From the NCBI GenBank assembly GCA_964606085.1, contig CAZSFD010000052.1, positions 1 through 36,995 on the forward strand: DNA of 36,995 nt, given 5' to 3'. The position numbers and the translations under genes are program-made. The notes beneath the pieces were generated by a model. The model was not told where the DNA came from. It searched no databases and saw only the letters and a program-made list of their open reading frames with translations. This document shows positions 1 through 9,280 of this stretch, piece after piece. Every line of letters starts with the position of its first letter. The first letter of the stretch is position 1. This DNA is from CAIQJJ01 sp964606085 (GTDB taxonomy: Bacteria; Chloroflexota; Anaerolineae; Anaerolineales; UBA4823).

Positions 1-51
1 AGTTTACCTTTCAACCAATTATCACCCCTTGTCGGGTTCTCCGACAGGCTG

Positions 52-510
52 CTAGCCAATGGCTGTTTCGCTTTGGACAATAATTCTTGGTTTATTGAGA
101 ACGACAGTTGCGTCATCAGGAATATCGTCAATAACTACGCAATTCGCGCCTATTTTTACATTGTTCCCAATGGTTATTCCACCTAAAACCTTAGCCCCCG
201 CACCAATTAATACATTATTTCCTATAATCGGGGATCCCATTCTTTTAGCCCCTTTCGTCTTTATTGATCCTATCGTAACTTGGTGGAAGATTGTGACACC
301 TTCTCCAATAATAGCACCCGAAGAAATAAATATTCCATGCAACCCATGAACCAAAATAGGAGTTCCCTTGAATTGAGTACCTAAAGGAATTGAACCTCCG
401 TACAAAAACATGATAATCCTATATATTAGATGTAGGAAATGCCAAAAGGGCCGCACATACCACTTTTTTTTCAAAAGTACTTCTCGGATGACCCAAAACA
501 TATGTGTCAT
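52..510 (-). CDS. Serine acetyltransferase-like hexapeptide O-acetyltransferase
   Basis: A 152-residue left-handed beta-helix acyltransferase of the CysE/LbH_SAT type. Hexapeptide repeats run from about residue 55 to 135 (IGEGVTI, IGNNVLIGAGAKVLG, IGNNVKIGANCVV), and the sequence ends with the family-like segment DDIPDDATVVLNKPRII. It lacks the long N-terminal helical domain of housekeeping CysE, so it more likely acetylates a sugar or glycolipid than serine; this is inference from context. The N-terminus is basic and hydrophobic (about residues 15-40), which suits peripheral membrane binding. Its start overlaps the stop of the upstream GNAT gene as ATGA (507-510). It is the most AT-rich gene in the window (sampled lines about 35-42% GC), suggesting recent transfer. 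Confidence 0.88.
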   Translation of the reverse strand: MTHMFWVIREVLLKKKWYVRPFWHFLHLIYRIIMFLYGGSIPLGTQFKGTPILVHGLHGIFISSGAIIGEGVTIFHQVTIGSIKTKGAKRMGSPIIGNNVLIGAGAKVLGGITIGNNVKIGANCVVIDDIPDDATVVLNKPRIIVQSETAIG

Positions 511-1166
511 TCAATCACCTTGGAATAGATAGCACTATTATGCATGATGTCTTCTAGGTCTAAATGCCATCCACATACCTCATACAAATGGCGTGCCGCT
601 ATATTATCAGCTTCCACACCCAAACCCAGCTTGGTCGCGCCACGTTTTTTAGCTGCCAGTTCAAAAGCTAATACTAATGATTTGCCTACATTACGCCCTC
701 TAGCATTTTGATGAACAGCAATGCTATCCAACTTCACTCTCATTTCTATTTTCGGCTGCGTGCCAAGCAATTGATCGGCTGACGGCGGGAGTGTTTTGGC
801 ATTGCGATATTCGGGCAGCAGACCCATCAGATAACTTTGCCAGAGTTCGAACATATCGGGTTGGAGAAGGATGCGGGGGTGGGTCAGGAAACCCCACACA
901 ATTTCGGGCAGCGCATAGCGAAAACGCCGCCGAGCCGAGCCGCCTGTAGCCCCGGTGACAAAGCCCATCACCTGGGCATCTATACAGGCTACCCAGGCCA
1001 ATTCGGGATAGAAAGTGAGATACCAGCGATACATTTTGCGCAGGAAAGCATCCCCCAGGTTGGTCGAACGAGAACCAGGAAAGCTTTGCCGGTGAATGGC
1101 TACCACCGCCTTCACATCGTCCATTGTCATCGGTCGAACGGTCACATGAGCTGTATCAGATGTCAT
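507..1166 (-). CDS. GNAT family N-acetyltransferase
   Basis: A 219-residue GNAT acetyltransferase. The acetyl-CoA loop of motif A is visible as LDSIAVHQNARGRNVGK, followed by the motif B-like segment NIAARHLYEVCGW. The open frame reaches back to 1247, but I chose ATG 1166: it has an AGGAGA ribosome site about 12 bases upstream, begins right before the conserved VRPMTMDDVKAV start of the fold, and avoids a 52-base overlap with the upstream TPR gene. The substrate cannot be read from sequence; an amino sugar of the nearby glycan is plausible because every neighbour is a glycan gene. Its stop overlaps the next gene start (ATGA), so the two are probably translationally coupled. Confidence 0.87.
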   Translation of the reverse strand: MTSDTAHVTVRPMTMDDVKAVVAIHRQSFPGSRSTNLGDAFLRKMYRWYLTFYPELAWVACIDAQVMGFVTGATGGSARRRFRYALPEIVWGFLTHPRILLQPDMFELWQSYLMGLLPEYRNAKTLPPSADQLLGTQPKIEMRVKLDSIAVHQNARGRNVGKSLVLAFELAAKKRGATKLGLGVEADNIAARHLYEVCGWHLDLEDIMHNSAIYSKVIE

Positions 1167-1195
1167 CTGGGAACTGTTTCTCCTGGAATAAGTGC

Positions 1196-2179
1196 TCAAG
1201 GGTTGGACTGTTCCAGCTGCTCCGCTTTTTGGATGGCCACTTCCCATTGGGATAAACGGTAATACTGGATAGCATGGGCGATATCGCCCTGTTTTTCAGC
1301 CGTCAAACCAGCACCATAACAACCGTGTTTGCCGGGATCACCATGCGAACACGATTGCAGGTAGGCATCAATGGCCGCAGCGGGATCACGGCTTGCCAAT
1401 AAATCTCCCAACTCATACCAACTCACGCCATCATCCGGTCGTTGTAGCAAACCCTGACGATATAGCTGAATAGCACGTTCTGGATCGCTCTTGGAGAGAA
1501 TATAAGCCAACAAAAACAAGTTGTTTGCGCGCAATTCTGCATCAGCAGAAAATAATTTTTCAAATTCTAATTGCTGATACAGTGAAACAGCAACAGACGG
1601 TGTCAGCCTCCCAAAAGCTAATTTGATCTCCGTCCAGGCAGCCGCATTGTACGGCTCAAATTGTAATCCCTGCCAGTACGAATTGACAGCCTGTAATGGA
1701 GAAGCCTTTGTCTGCTGCCGTGCCAGCCAAAACCAAGCTTCCGATTGTTCGGGGTAAATTTCCACGGCCAATTCCGCCAGGCCCAGATTGTTGGCAATCA
1801 TGGTCTGAATGATTTTTAGATAGCGTGGAGAACAACGTAAGGCATCGCCCCATAGCCGATCTCGTTGCGGCGCGTTGCCAAGGTGCTGATAAACCACGCC
1901 AAGCTGCCAGGATACCTGACAGGTATCTCCTGAAAAAGAAAGTAACTTTGACTTGGCGCTTTCTAAAAGGCTGCGATCCCTCGTATTTAATGCCAGAAGT
2001 GTGGCCTGTAAGCTTAAATTCTTATCAACTGCCAAGAGCAAGCGCGGCACGTATACGAAAGAGAGAGCAATAGATATAAAAATAGTCAATATCGAACCAC
2101 GCATACTTGTAGAGTGAAAAAGCTCTTCCGGTCTTAACGGGAAGTTTCCCAGGTGTTCATCCCGCGGAAAATCTATCAA
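1196..2179 (-). CDS. Membrane-anchored TPR-repeat protein
   Basis: A 327-residue protein with one N-terminal hydrophobic segment (about residues 28-50, ILTIFISIALSFVYVPRLLL) followed by tetratricopeptide-like helices to the end. Repeats are clear around WQLGVVYQHLGN, AIQLYRQGLLQRPDDGVSWYELGDLLA and KQGDIAHAIQYYRLSQW. It resembles the extracytoplasmic TPR tails of Wzy/PglL-type proteins but has no polymerase domain, so a scaffold role in glycan assembly is inference. The TTG start at 2179 overlaps the stop of the upstream glycosyltransferase by four bases (TTGA). An alternative ATG at 2104 lies just before the hydrophobic segment and cannot be excluded, since neither site has a strong Shine-Dalgarno. 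Confidence 0.8.
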   Translation of the reverse strand: MIDFPRDEHLGNFPLRPEELFHSTSMRGSILTIFISIALSFVYVPRLLLAVDKNLSLQATLLALNTRDRSLLESAKSKLLSFSGDTCQVSWQLGVVYQHLGNAPQRDRLWGDALRCSPRYLKIIQTMIANNLGLAELAVEIYPEQSEAWFWLARQQTKASPLQAVNSYWQGLQFEPYNAAAWTEIKLAFGRLTPSVAVSLYQQLEFEKLFSADAELRANNLFLLAYILSKSDPERAIQLYRQGLLQRPDDGVSWYELGDLLASRDPAAAIDAYLQSCSHGDPGKHGCYGAGLTAEKQGDIAHAIQYYRLSQWEVAIQKAEQLEQSNP

Positions 2180-3348
2180 GCTGATGTGACAAGTTTTTCA
2201 TACAAAGAATACATTTTCGCGGCCAAAGAAGGCCAGGTAAATTTCTGTTCAATGAGGCTGCGGTTGAAAGTGCCAAATTGATGCCGCAAAATTGGGTCTT
2301 TAATCAAGCGCTCCAAAGCAAATCTTAACTCGATGGTATTCCTGGCTGGGACAAGAATACCGTTCACACCATCTTCAATTTGACTCGGAATGCCTCCCAC
2401 GTTGGTCGCCACACAAGGCAATCCATAAGACATCGCTTCGAGGACTGCATACGATTGATCCTCGACATGCGTAGGAAAGGCATATAAATCAGCCGATAAT
2501 AGTTCAGCACTCTTCTGTTCGTCTGTCACCGTGCCAAGATAGGTGATACGTTCATGGATGCCATATTTTGCAATGTAATCCTTAATTTCCGCGCTTTCTG
2601 GACTCTCGAACCCCGCAATCCGCAAAAACAGTTGTGGGAAAGAATCTATCAGTTGAACGAACGCATCAACCAATTCAATAACTCCTTTGGCATAGCAAAT
2701 TCTCGTCAAAAAAAGGATCGTTGTAGGAGCAGAACGCCCATCTTTCATCAAGTAATCCGGATTATCGGCACTCCAAATGGTCGTTGCTGGCAAAGGAACG
2801 GCATTATCAATCCACACAATTCTTTCATCGGGCAAGCCGATCAAACGCCAGGTATCACGCATCTGAGGGGATGCGGTCACAATACGATCTGGTAAATAAC
2901 CACACCATCGAATGATCTTTTGTGCTACCGGATTAGAATCCTGAAAAAATTGACGAAATGCCCCTCCGTGCACGTGTAACAACGTTTTTCTACCTAGCAA
3001 GCGTGCTAAAAGGATTAAGAAAGATTTTTCATAAAAGCCTCCCCCGGAAGGGGATTGGATATGGACAATATGAGGCCGCCAAACCAGGATGTTTTTTACG
3101 ACCAGGATGGCTAATAGAAAACCATTGGCAAAGTTCACTACTTGACGAGTCAACCCAGAATAGTTTTCCTTATTCAAATAATCTGTCCGCACAACGCGCA
3201 GATCAGCTCTTTCCGCTAACTCAGAATGCAAAAGCCCCTGGGCAAATACAGTCATGCCGCCCAGGGGCGGCGGGATAGGTGCAACATGCAAGGTTTTAAT
3301 GCGTGACAAGGGATGTGGGTCAGGCGCTAAGGATGTTGAAGGGGCCAT
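2176..3348 (-). CDS. Glycosyltransferase family 4 (GT-B fold)
   Basis: A 390-residue retaining glycosyltransferase of the GT4 family. The N-terminal Rossmann half contains the acceptor-side glycine-rich loop PIPPPLGGMTVFAQGLL (about residues 25-41). The C-terminal donor half begins near ILFLTRICYAKGVIELVDAF and holds the EX7E nucleotide-sugar motif (Glu296 and Glu304 in EDQSYAVLEAM), followed by GLPCVATNVGGIPSQI. No signal peptide or transmembrane segment is seen, so it should act on the cytoplasmic face. The donor sugar and linkage cannot be deduced. It is 31 bases downstream of another GT4 gene and overlaps the TPR gene, within the same operon. Confidence 0.93.
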   Translation of the reverse strand: MAPSTSLAPDPHPLSRIKTLHVAPIPPPLGGMTVFAQGLLHSELAERADLRVVRTDYLNKENYSGLTRQVVNFANGFLLAILVVKNILVWRPHIVHIQSPSGGGFYEKSFLILLARLLGRKTLLHVHGGAFRQFFQDSNPVAQKIIRWCGYLPDRIVTASPQMRDTWRLIGLPDERIVWIDNAVPLPATTIWSADNPDYLMKDGRSAPTTILFLTRICYAKGVIELVDAFVQLIDSFPQLFLRIAGFESPESAEIKDYIAKYGIHERITYLGTVTDEQKSAELLSADLYAFPTHVEDQSYAVLEAMSYGLPCVATNVGGIPSQIEDGVNGILVPARNTIELRFALERLIKDPILRHQFGTFNRSLIEQKFTWPSLAAKMYSLYEKLVTSA

Positions 3349-3379
3349 TTTCTCAAAAAGAGATCACCAGAGATGGTTG

Positions 3380-4567
3380 TTAACAGGCCTGAGTAGCCGA
3401 GTTTTTATGCATCCAAGTCTCAATTTGGGCAACCATTTCACTGGCGCGTTTCTGCAGGGTGTTTTCATGCGCTAGTGCCAGCCCTTTGCGGATTAGCTCT
3501 CTTCGCAAATCCGCTTGGCTGAATAAACTTGCGATCGCTTGTGTTAATGCCGTTACATCCATTGGGGGAACTAAAAGGACAGAGTCACCAGCAAAGGCTG
3601 GAATAGAGCCTACTTGCGTAGAGACAACCGGCAAACTACTGGCCATTGCTTCCCAAATTGTGCGCGGAAAGCCCTCCGATTTCCGAGATGCCGTCACGTA
3701 AATATCGGCCTGGCGATAATAGGACAGCAATTCTGAACCGACCTTCTTATAGCCATGGTAGACAACACGTTCAGCAATGCCTAGTGATTGCGCCAAAGCG
3801 GCGATTTCATCAAGAATAGTATCACCAGGAGCAGGCAGGCCAACCAGGTTCAAGATGACATCAAACCCCATCTGGATCAATTGCGCAAGCGCATGGATGA
3901 TTTCAAACAAACCCTTGGCGCGATCAATCCGTCCGGTGTACAGCAAATGATAAGGGGGGGTCGCACAGGTATCAACACGTTCATAAAAATCGCCTTCGTC
4001 CAGGGTAGTTGTCTGGGTTTCGATTAGGTCTGGCAGTTGTGGCTGCATTTGTTGATATAAGACCCGACTATTGACAAAGGTTAAGCACCGTTTCGCAATG
4101 TGCAATTGTTGAGATTGATTCCAGCGAGCCCACCATCGGATCAGTTCTTTCCGCCAGGCTGGTTGCGGCAAATCATCAATCCCATTCAGGTAATCACCCA
4201 CGACCAATAATGTCATGGGTTTCTTCCAAGCAGAAGCAAGAACAGGCAGCAAAGGGGTTGGCGCTCTCACCAATAATACATCTAACCGGTTTTGCCAATC
4301 CCCAACGGGCTGTCCGCGCAGTAAATATGCGCGGGCGGTTCGCACAGGCACCCGGCTATGCGGCCCCATACTCACCAAATGCACGTGATCTGCCATAATT
4401 GGATAGTCCATTTGAGGCAACTCGTGAGCAAGGGGTGAATTTAGGAAACAAATCACCTCGGTACATACCCTGGCCAGGCTATCCACAAATAGCCCCTGGT
4501 AGCCTGGCATCCAAATCTTATTCTCACGCTGGGTAGCAGGAAGATGGTAATGAAAACCTAAACGCAA
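3380..4567 (-). CDS. Glycosyltransferase family 4 (GT-B fold)
   Basis: A 395-residue GT4 enzyme. The C-terminal half starts with HLLYTGRIDRAKGLFEIIHAL and contains the EX7E motif (Glu298 and Glu306 in EGFPRTIWEAM) followed by LPVVSTQVGSIPAF. The start is TTG at 4567, supported by an AGGAG ribosome site six bases upstream. The N-terminal half (LGFHYHLPATQ) diverges from its neighbours, as expected for acceptor specificity. The downstream half is similar in layout to the GT4 at 5907-7136 (both have SEGFP before W-EA), so they may be distant paralogues. The sugar is unknown. Confidence 0.93.
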   Translation of the reverse strand: MRLGFHYHLPATQRENKIWMPGYQGLFVDSLARVCTEVICFLNSPLAHELPQMDYPIMADHVHLVSMGPHSRVPVRTARAYLLRGQPVGDWQNRLDVLLVRAPTPLLPVLASAWKKPMTLLVVGDYLNGIDDLPQPAWRKELIRWWARWNQSQQLHIAKRCLTFVNSRVLYQQMQPQLPDLIETQTTTLDEGDFYERVDTCATPPYHLLYTGRIDRAKGLFEIIHALAQLIQMGFDVILNLVGLPAPGDTILDEIAALAQSLGIAERVVYHGYKKVGSELLSYYRQADIYVTASRKSEGFPRTIWEAMASSLPVVSTQVGSIPAFAGDSVLLVPPMDVTALTQAIASLFSQADLRRELIRKGLALAHENTLQKRASEMVAQIETWMHKNSATQAC

Positions 4568-4600
4568 GTAAAACTCCTGGGAGAAAGCGCGGAAAACCCC

Positions 4601-5905
4601 TTATCCATTCACGCTCTCATATTGATAGGAAATCCCCGTCAGAATGGCTAACATCGTCATAGATACGGAACTCATGTTGATAAAGAGCATATCGAAAAAC
4701 AAGGGGATAAACAATATCAACCATAACTGATCGGTGACGGATGACTTCATAAAGTGCTGCCGCAAGATTCTTAAATAAACCAGCACCCAGACCACGTTAC
4801 TTAACAAACCCAAAATGCCTTTTTCGGCCCAATCGGTCAGATAGGAATTATGAATCAAATAACCCGGAAATGATTCATACACGGTGTAAATTGCATCTTT
4901 GGTCTGGCCGGCACCAATTCCTAGGATTGGGTTTTCAGACACGATATATATCCCTTTTCGCAGCAATTGTTCCCGAAAATAATAGGCTTCGCCGCTATCG
5001 GCCATCAAATCATTGAAGATTTTTTCCCACTGGGGCGATTGTTGTAAAACCAATGGTGCAAAATAATAAATTGCCCCGCCTATCAGTCCCAGCACCAGCA
5101 ATATGGTAAAAACAGCGCGCCATTTTTGGGGTTCTTTGAGCAATATCACCCCAATCACACACCCTATCCCCACAAAAGTGGTCAATACGCCCGCGCGCGC
5201 ATAGATGAGGGAAAGGTTATAAAAACAATAAACCCCCATCGTCGCCATAACAGTGCGCCCGACCAAAAGCAACCAGGCAGGTATTCTGCGCCCAACCTGC
5301 CCAAACACGGCCAGGTAAAACAACGCTGTACTGGCCAAAGATAAACAGAAACCGATGAAATTCTTGTTACTTCCGGTTTCGCCAAAAGTTGAATAAATCA
5401 GGACGGAGTTTTCAGCTAACAGATTCTGGATTTCAGTCGTCCACAATAGTGCTGATGCAATCAGGATGATCAGCAGCACCTTGCGCGCCGTTGGGGTTGC
5501 CAGTACCGGAATGAAAAGCATATAAATAACAAAACTGATACCCAGGCCTACAGTGGCCCATAACGCGCCATCCAAATCGGCAGATCGTAACAATGAAACC
5601 GCTGCCCCTAAAAATCCGAGGCCGTATACAGCCCAAAAGACGCTGGCAGATTGTACTTTCAGTCGCTCCCCTTGGAAAAGGTACGCTAAAACAGCCAATC
5701 CCAACAAGATATACCACGTCAAAGCAGGGATAGGCAGCCACGGCGGCTCCCATAAGGAAATAAAATAAACACTAACGAGAATAACCGACAGCCAATTGCT
5801 GCGTTGCTTGACCAACCCGGGATCTGTTTGAATACTATACCGATAATCCACCGGCGACGAAATTTTCGGGGTATTTCTCAAAATTGGAGACTGCGTGTTT
5901 TGCAT
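4601..5905 (-). CDS. O-antigen polymerase/ligase family membrane protein (Wzy/WaaL type)
   Basis: A 434-residue integral membrane protein with about ten or more hydrophobic segments (for example WLSVILVSVYFISLW, FVIYMLFIPVLA, WLILFIPLFFDMLF). The large periplasmic loop and the motif around NPILGIGAGQTKD through GYLIHNSYLTDWAEKGILGLL match the PF04932 (Wzy_C) pattern, where the HNSYL histidine region lies next to a hydrophobic helix. In this family such proteins polymerise repeat units or ligate finished glycan to a carrier. It lies one base after the start-side GT4 partner (gap to 5907), in the same operon. A second protein of this superfamily is at 27368-30574, so one may polymerise and the other ligate; which does which is not visible. 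Confidence 0.87.
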   Translation of the reverse strand: MQNTQSPILRNTPKISSPVDYRYSIQTDPGLVKQRSNWLSVILVSVYFISLWEPPWLPIPALTWYILLGLAVLAYLFQGERLKVQSASVFWAVYGLGFLGAAVSLLRSADLDGALWATVGLGISFVIYMLFIPVLATPTARKVLLIILIASALLWTTEIQNLLAENSVLIYSTFGETGSNKNFIGFCLSLASTALFYLAVFGQVGRRIPAWLLLVGRTVMATMGVYCFYNLSLIYARAGVLTTFVGIGCVIGVILLKEPQKWRAVFTILLVLGLIGGAIYYFAPLVLQQSPQWEKIFNDLMADSGEAYYFREQLLRKGIYIVSENPILGIGAGQTKDAIYTVYESFPGYLIHNSYLTDWAEKGILGLLSNVVWVLVYLRILRQHFMKSSVTDQLWLILFIPLFFDMLFINMSSVSMTMLAILTGISYQYESVNG

Positions 5906-5906
5906 A

Positions 5907-7136
5907 TCAATTCCATCCAGCCATCAAAACATGCGCTAACTTCTGCGCACAGGCTTCCACGGTGAAATCCATCGCGTAATGATAGGCTTTCTCGATCAAT
6001 TGCTGGCGTAATGATTCATTAGAAAATAAGCTTATCACTGCACCGACAATCGCTTCTGCATCTTTCGGTGCTATCAGAATAGCCTGCTGGTTATGCGTCA
6101 ACATTGACGGAATCCCCCCTGTAGATGTGGTAATGACCGGGCAACAATTCCCGGCTGCTTCCCAAAATACCTTCGGGAAGCCTTCCGAATAGGTAGGTAA
6201 GACAAACGCGTGTGCCTGGCGATAATAGCCAAACAATTCTGGCCCATAAGGAACCAAACCATGCCAACGAATGCTTTCATTAAGCCCAAGTTCACCAGAA
6301 AGGGCGAGGAGTTGCGAATAAGCTGGCTCTTGGTGACCCGCGAGAATATCCAACTGACAGGTATAGCCGCGTTTTTGCAGCAAATGAAGCGCTAAAAACA
6401 ACTCCCGCAGACCCTTTTTAAGATCAAGCCTGCCGCAATATAACAACTTCCACGGGGCAAAAACTGGTTTGATTTCAATAGGGATAAATTCGTTTTTTCG
6501 GATGCTGTTCGTGGGTACAAAAGTGGCCTGCACGCCATACACCTGCTTGACTTCATCCACCAAGGCAGGGGAATTCGCCATCATCAAAGCCCCATTTTGC
6601 GTGATTTGCTTTAGCTCATGGATGCGATACTTTTCCAGACACCAGGCAAATAATTCAGGAATGGTGAAGTGAATGCGATTACTTGATTGCAAGCTACCGA
6701 CCAACAAAAAAGCCTTCCGCTGGATGGGCGTAGCCTGCCAAATGGCGCGTTGATGCGGGGTGATCCCACGCACCAATAAAAAATCTGCTTGTTGACTGGC
6801 TTTTGCGCAAACCTGGCTTACAGAATTACGGCGCAAGATGCGTTGCTGAATGGTTTTGCGCGTACCTAAACTATGGAGTTTTACGTTTTCCCTGGCAATC
6901 AATGTATCTTGTTGTGGCAGCCGTTGCTCATTTTGGTAAAGAAGTAAGCCCACTTCGCCAAAATTGTCGGCCAGGGCATCTACCCACCGCCCAATATTCG
7001 CCGACAACCACAGGCCGCCCTGCTGATCTGCATAAGCAAGATGATGGTGATGGATTACAAGGCGGCAGTTTTTCGCATCCCGGGGGGTAATACTTGGGCT
7101 ATTCACCGTGCTTGGTTTTTCCATGCCATGCTTCAT
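5907..7136 (-). CDS. Glycosyltransferase family 4 (GT-B fold)
   Basis: A 409-residue GT4 enzyme. The donor half begins with KLLYCGRLDLKKGLRELFLALHLL and carries EX7E (Glu318 and Glu326 in EGFPKVFWEAAG) followed by CPVITTSTGGIPSM. The open frame extends to 7199, but the ATG at 7136 overlaps the TGA of the upstream GT2 gene as ATGA (7133-7136), the coupling seen repeatedly in this operon, so I use it. A second in-frame ATG lies 12 bases further in. The N-terminal half has an unusual HHHH run (CRLVIHHHHLAYADQQGG), near the usual glycine-rich acceptor loop. Specificity is unknown. Confidence 0.92.
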   Translation of the reverse strand: MKHGMEKPSTVNSPSITPRDAKNCRLVIHHHHLAYADQQGGLWLSANIGRWVDALADNFGEVGLLLYQNEQRLPQQDTLIARENVKLHSLGTRKTIQQRILRRNSVSQVCAKASQQADFLLVRGITPHQRAIWQATPIQRKAFLLVGSLQSSNRIHFTIPELFAWCLEKYRIHELKQITQNGALMMANSPALVDEVKQVYGVQATFVPTNSIRKNEFIPIEIKPVFAPWKLLYCGRLDLKKGLRELFLALHLLQKRGYTCQLDILAGHQEPAYSQLLALSGELGLNESIRWHGLVPYGPELFGYYRQAHAFVLPTYSEGFPKVFWEAAGNCCPVITTSTGGIPSMLTHNQQAILIAPKDAEAIVGAVISLFSNESLRQQLIEKAYHYAMDFTVEACAQKLAHVLMAGWN

Positions 7137-8068
7137 CGATTCAACAAAAAAACGCGCACAAACAACTTCCAGACGCCGATTTGAAAAAAACTCATCCAAT
7201 CAATGGCTAAAGCCATTCGGAAGTCAGAAAAAGCCTGGGCTTTCTTGCCATTTTTTGCTTCTTGCACCGAAGATGAAAAATAATACTGTTTCATGGCTAG
7301 TTGTTTCGCCAGCCGTATTTGAGCACGCATTTTTTTATCCAGACCGGGGGTCTTCTCAAACTTATTCAGTACATCTACCCAGGCTTTATGAAAAGCCTTG
7401 GGGTTATCATGGCTCAATGTACCTTTGCAAAAACGGAAGTTGGCAAATACTTCACCGGGTAAGTACTGCAACTTGAATGATAACCCTGCCCGCAGCCAAA
7501 ATTCCCGATCCATTACATAAAATTGAATATCATCATCCACACCCCTCAAGGCTTCTAATACGCGCCGCCGCATAAAAACAGTTGGCTGGTTAACAACATT
7601 TTTTTTGAGCAATGCTGCAACAGAAAAAGGTGCCGCCTGGACGTAACGAATAGGAATATTTTTTTCATCAACAATCTGGATATCGGTATACACCAGGTCT
7701 ACATCTGGATGAGATTGCAGGTATTGAACGGCCTTTAGAATAGCTCCAGGACGGTAAGTATCATCAGCATTCAACCAACCAATAATTTCCCCAGTAACTA
7801 GCCGAAAACCCTTATTGAGCGCATCCGATTGCCCTTTATCCTTTTCCGATATCCAGCGGATTTGTGGGTTCTGCTCCAATACTTGTTTGGTGCCGTCAGT
7901 AGAACCTCCATCAATCACAATGTGTTCAATTGCGGGGTAATCTTGTGTCCATATACTTTCGATGGTCTCTTTAATGTAAGGTAAAGCGTTATAAGATGGC
8001 GTGACGATAGAAACCAAAGGAAATTGGGCCAGTTCGGGTTGATGTTGGGCTTGGACAGGTTCGTTCAT
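7133..8068 (-). CDS. Glycosyltransferase family 2 (GT-A fold)
   Basis: A 311-residue inverting GT2 enzyme. The nucleotide-binding strand is VSIVTPSYNALPYIKETIES, followed by IDGGSTDGT, and the metal-binding DXD-like site is in IIGWLNADDTYRPG (about residues 95-108). The acceptor-side region VMDREFWLRAGL is in the expected place for the catalytic base. There is no transmembrane helix in the catalytic part; the C-terminus (WMSFFQIGVWKLFVRVFLL) is amphipathic or hydrophobic and may tether it to the membrane. Its stop overlaps the next GT4 start. The sugar is not assignable. Confidence 0.93.
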   Translation of the reverse strand: MNEPVQAQHQPELAQFPLVSIVTPSYNALPYIKETIESIWTQDYPAIEHIVIDGGSTDGTKQVLEQNPQIRWISEKDKGQSDALNKGFRLVTGEIIGWLNADDTYRPGAILKAVQYLQSHPDVDLVYTDIQIVDEKNIPIRYVQAAPFSVAALLKKNVVNQPTVFMRRRVLEALRGVDDDIQFYVMDREFWLRAGLSFKLQYLPGEVFANFRFCKGTLSHDNPKAFHKAWVDVLNKFEKTPGLDKKMRAQIRLAKQLAMKQYYFSSSVQEAKNGKKAQAFSDFRMALAIDWMSFFQIGVWKLFVRVFLLNR

Positions 8069-8099
8069 AGCTATTACAGGTCAAAGAGGAATCACTTTT

Positions 8100-9278
8100 T
8101 CATTGCACGGCTCTTCTGACCACCCGAACCGCCTCCGTCGCGATGGAGACAAAAGCATCGGCATATTGTTTCATACGCTGGGGGAAAGACTGGCGGGCTT
8201 CGGATTCCAGGGTCAGGTCTGGGCCAGATACGTTTTTTTGCCAGCAACCAGCCAGGGCAGCGGCCAAGTCGTCGGCATCATGCGGGGAAAAGAAGATCGT
8301 CTCAGGCGGGTTTTGTTCGCGATGCACTGGTAAATCAGAAAGGATCAGGCGCTTCCCCACTGATTTCGCTTCCTCCACTGTGGTACTCCATCCTTCAAAT
8401 AATGATGGATTTAGCACAGCCACCGATTGTCGAATGAGCGCATAAACATGATCGTGCGGTACCAGGCCAAGAAAGGCCACCTGGTCTCTGACCCCCCAAC
8501 GGGATATTTGCTGCATCAAATCGGCAAAGTGCGACGGGTTGCGGCTATCTACAGGATTTCCAGTACAAACAACAAAGGGCCTGATCCCATGCTGCCTCAA
8601 AAGATACAAGGCTTCGAATACGATCCTATGATTTTTATGCTTCCAAAATTGGTTGGGCAGGTAGAAAAATTTTTCAGGGATGTGATAGGTTTGCGTGACC
8701 GCGGCAGAGTCATTCAAATATAAATCCGTAGGAACACGCGCCACAAAATTCATTACCCGGCCTTTGTGGGCCAACCCAGGCGCAAAATTGAGAAAATCAT
8801 TCAAAGCATCCTGGCTGCTCAATATCACCAAGGTCGCCCGCTCGGCCCCTTGCCGATATTTCTGGTTCAGGTGCGCCAGCGATGCCGGAGTGTACATTTC
8901 AGGTAAGTGCAGGTGTTGAAAATCAGGAATCCAGCACAGCACAGCCGTTCTCCTGCCTACCTTTGCCCAACCCGGAAACACCAGATCAACTTCTCCACCT
9001 GGCAAACGTTTCAGCGAACGTTGCAACGCAAAATCTACCCCCCACCACCGCAAACCGAGCTTTTGCGTCAGGATTCCCACACGCCCCCTAAAAGACGCAT
9101 AGCGAACAACCGGGTAACGAACATAACCAAAGACCTCAGCAGGCTGCTCACTCAAAATAGATACCCGCACGTCTGGCGCATATTGTTGCAAGGCTTCGAG
9201 CAGATTTTGAGCATACGTTCCCCCCCCCGTCCACGATGATTTACTCGTATCGGCAAAAGCCAGGTGGATAGCCGGCAT
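8100..9278 (-). CDS. Glycosyltransferase family 4 (GT-B fold)
   Basis: A 392-residue glycosyltransferase. The N-terminal acceptor loop contains WTGGGTYAQNLLEAL and the donor half contains FFYLPNQFWKHKNHRIVFEAL and the EX7E-type motif in LFEGWSTTVEEAKSVG. This resembles mannosyl/rhamnosyl-type GT4 enzymes (NQFWxHKNH pattern), but the donor cannot be fixed from sequence. The frame is open to 9308; I chose ATG 9278 because AAGGGG lies seven bases upstream and the upstream epimerase stops at 9281, leaving a two-base gap. It precedes the GT2 gene by 31 bases. Confidence 0.92.
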   Translation of the reverse strand: MPAIHLAFADTSKSSWTGGGTYAQNLLEALQQYAPDVRVSILSEQPAEVFGYVRYPVVRYASFRGRVGILTQKLGLRWWGVDFALQRSLKRLPGGEVDLVFPGWAKVGRRTAVLCWIPDFQHLHLPEMYTPASLAHLNQKYRQGAERATLVILSSQDALNDFLNFAPGLAHKGRVMNFVARVPTDLYLNDSAAVTQTYHIPEKFFYLPNQFWKHKNHRIVFEALYLLRQHGIRPFVVCTGNPVDSRNPSHFADLMQQISRWGVRDQVAFLGLVPHDHVYALIRQSVAVLNPSLFEGWSTTVEEAKSVGKRLILSDLPVHREQNPPETIFFSPHDADDLAAALAGCWQKNVSGPDLTLESEARQSFPQRMKQYADAFVSIATEAVRVVRRAVQ

Positions 9279-9280
9279 TG

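Noticed and set aside
28..48. Hairpin after the last minus-strand gene (TGTCGG, 5-base loop, CCGACA)
   Set aside because: The stem is only 6 bp and no T-run follows on the minus strand, so I do not call it a terminator, although it is in the right place.
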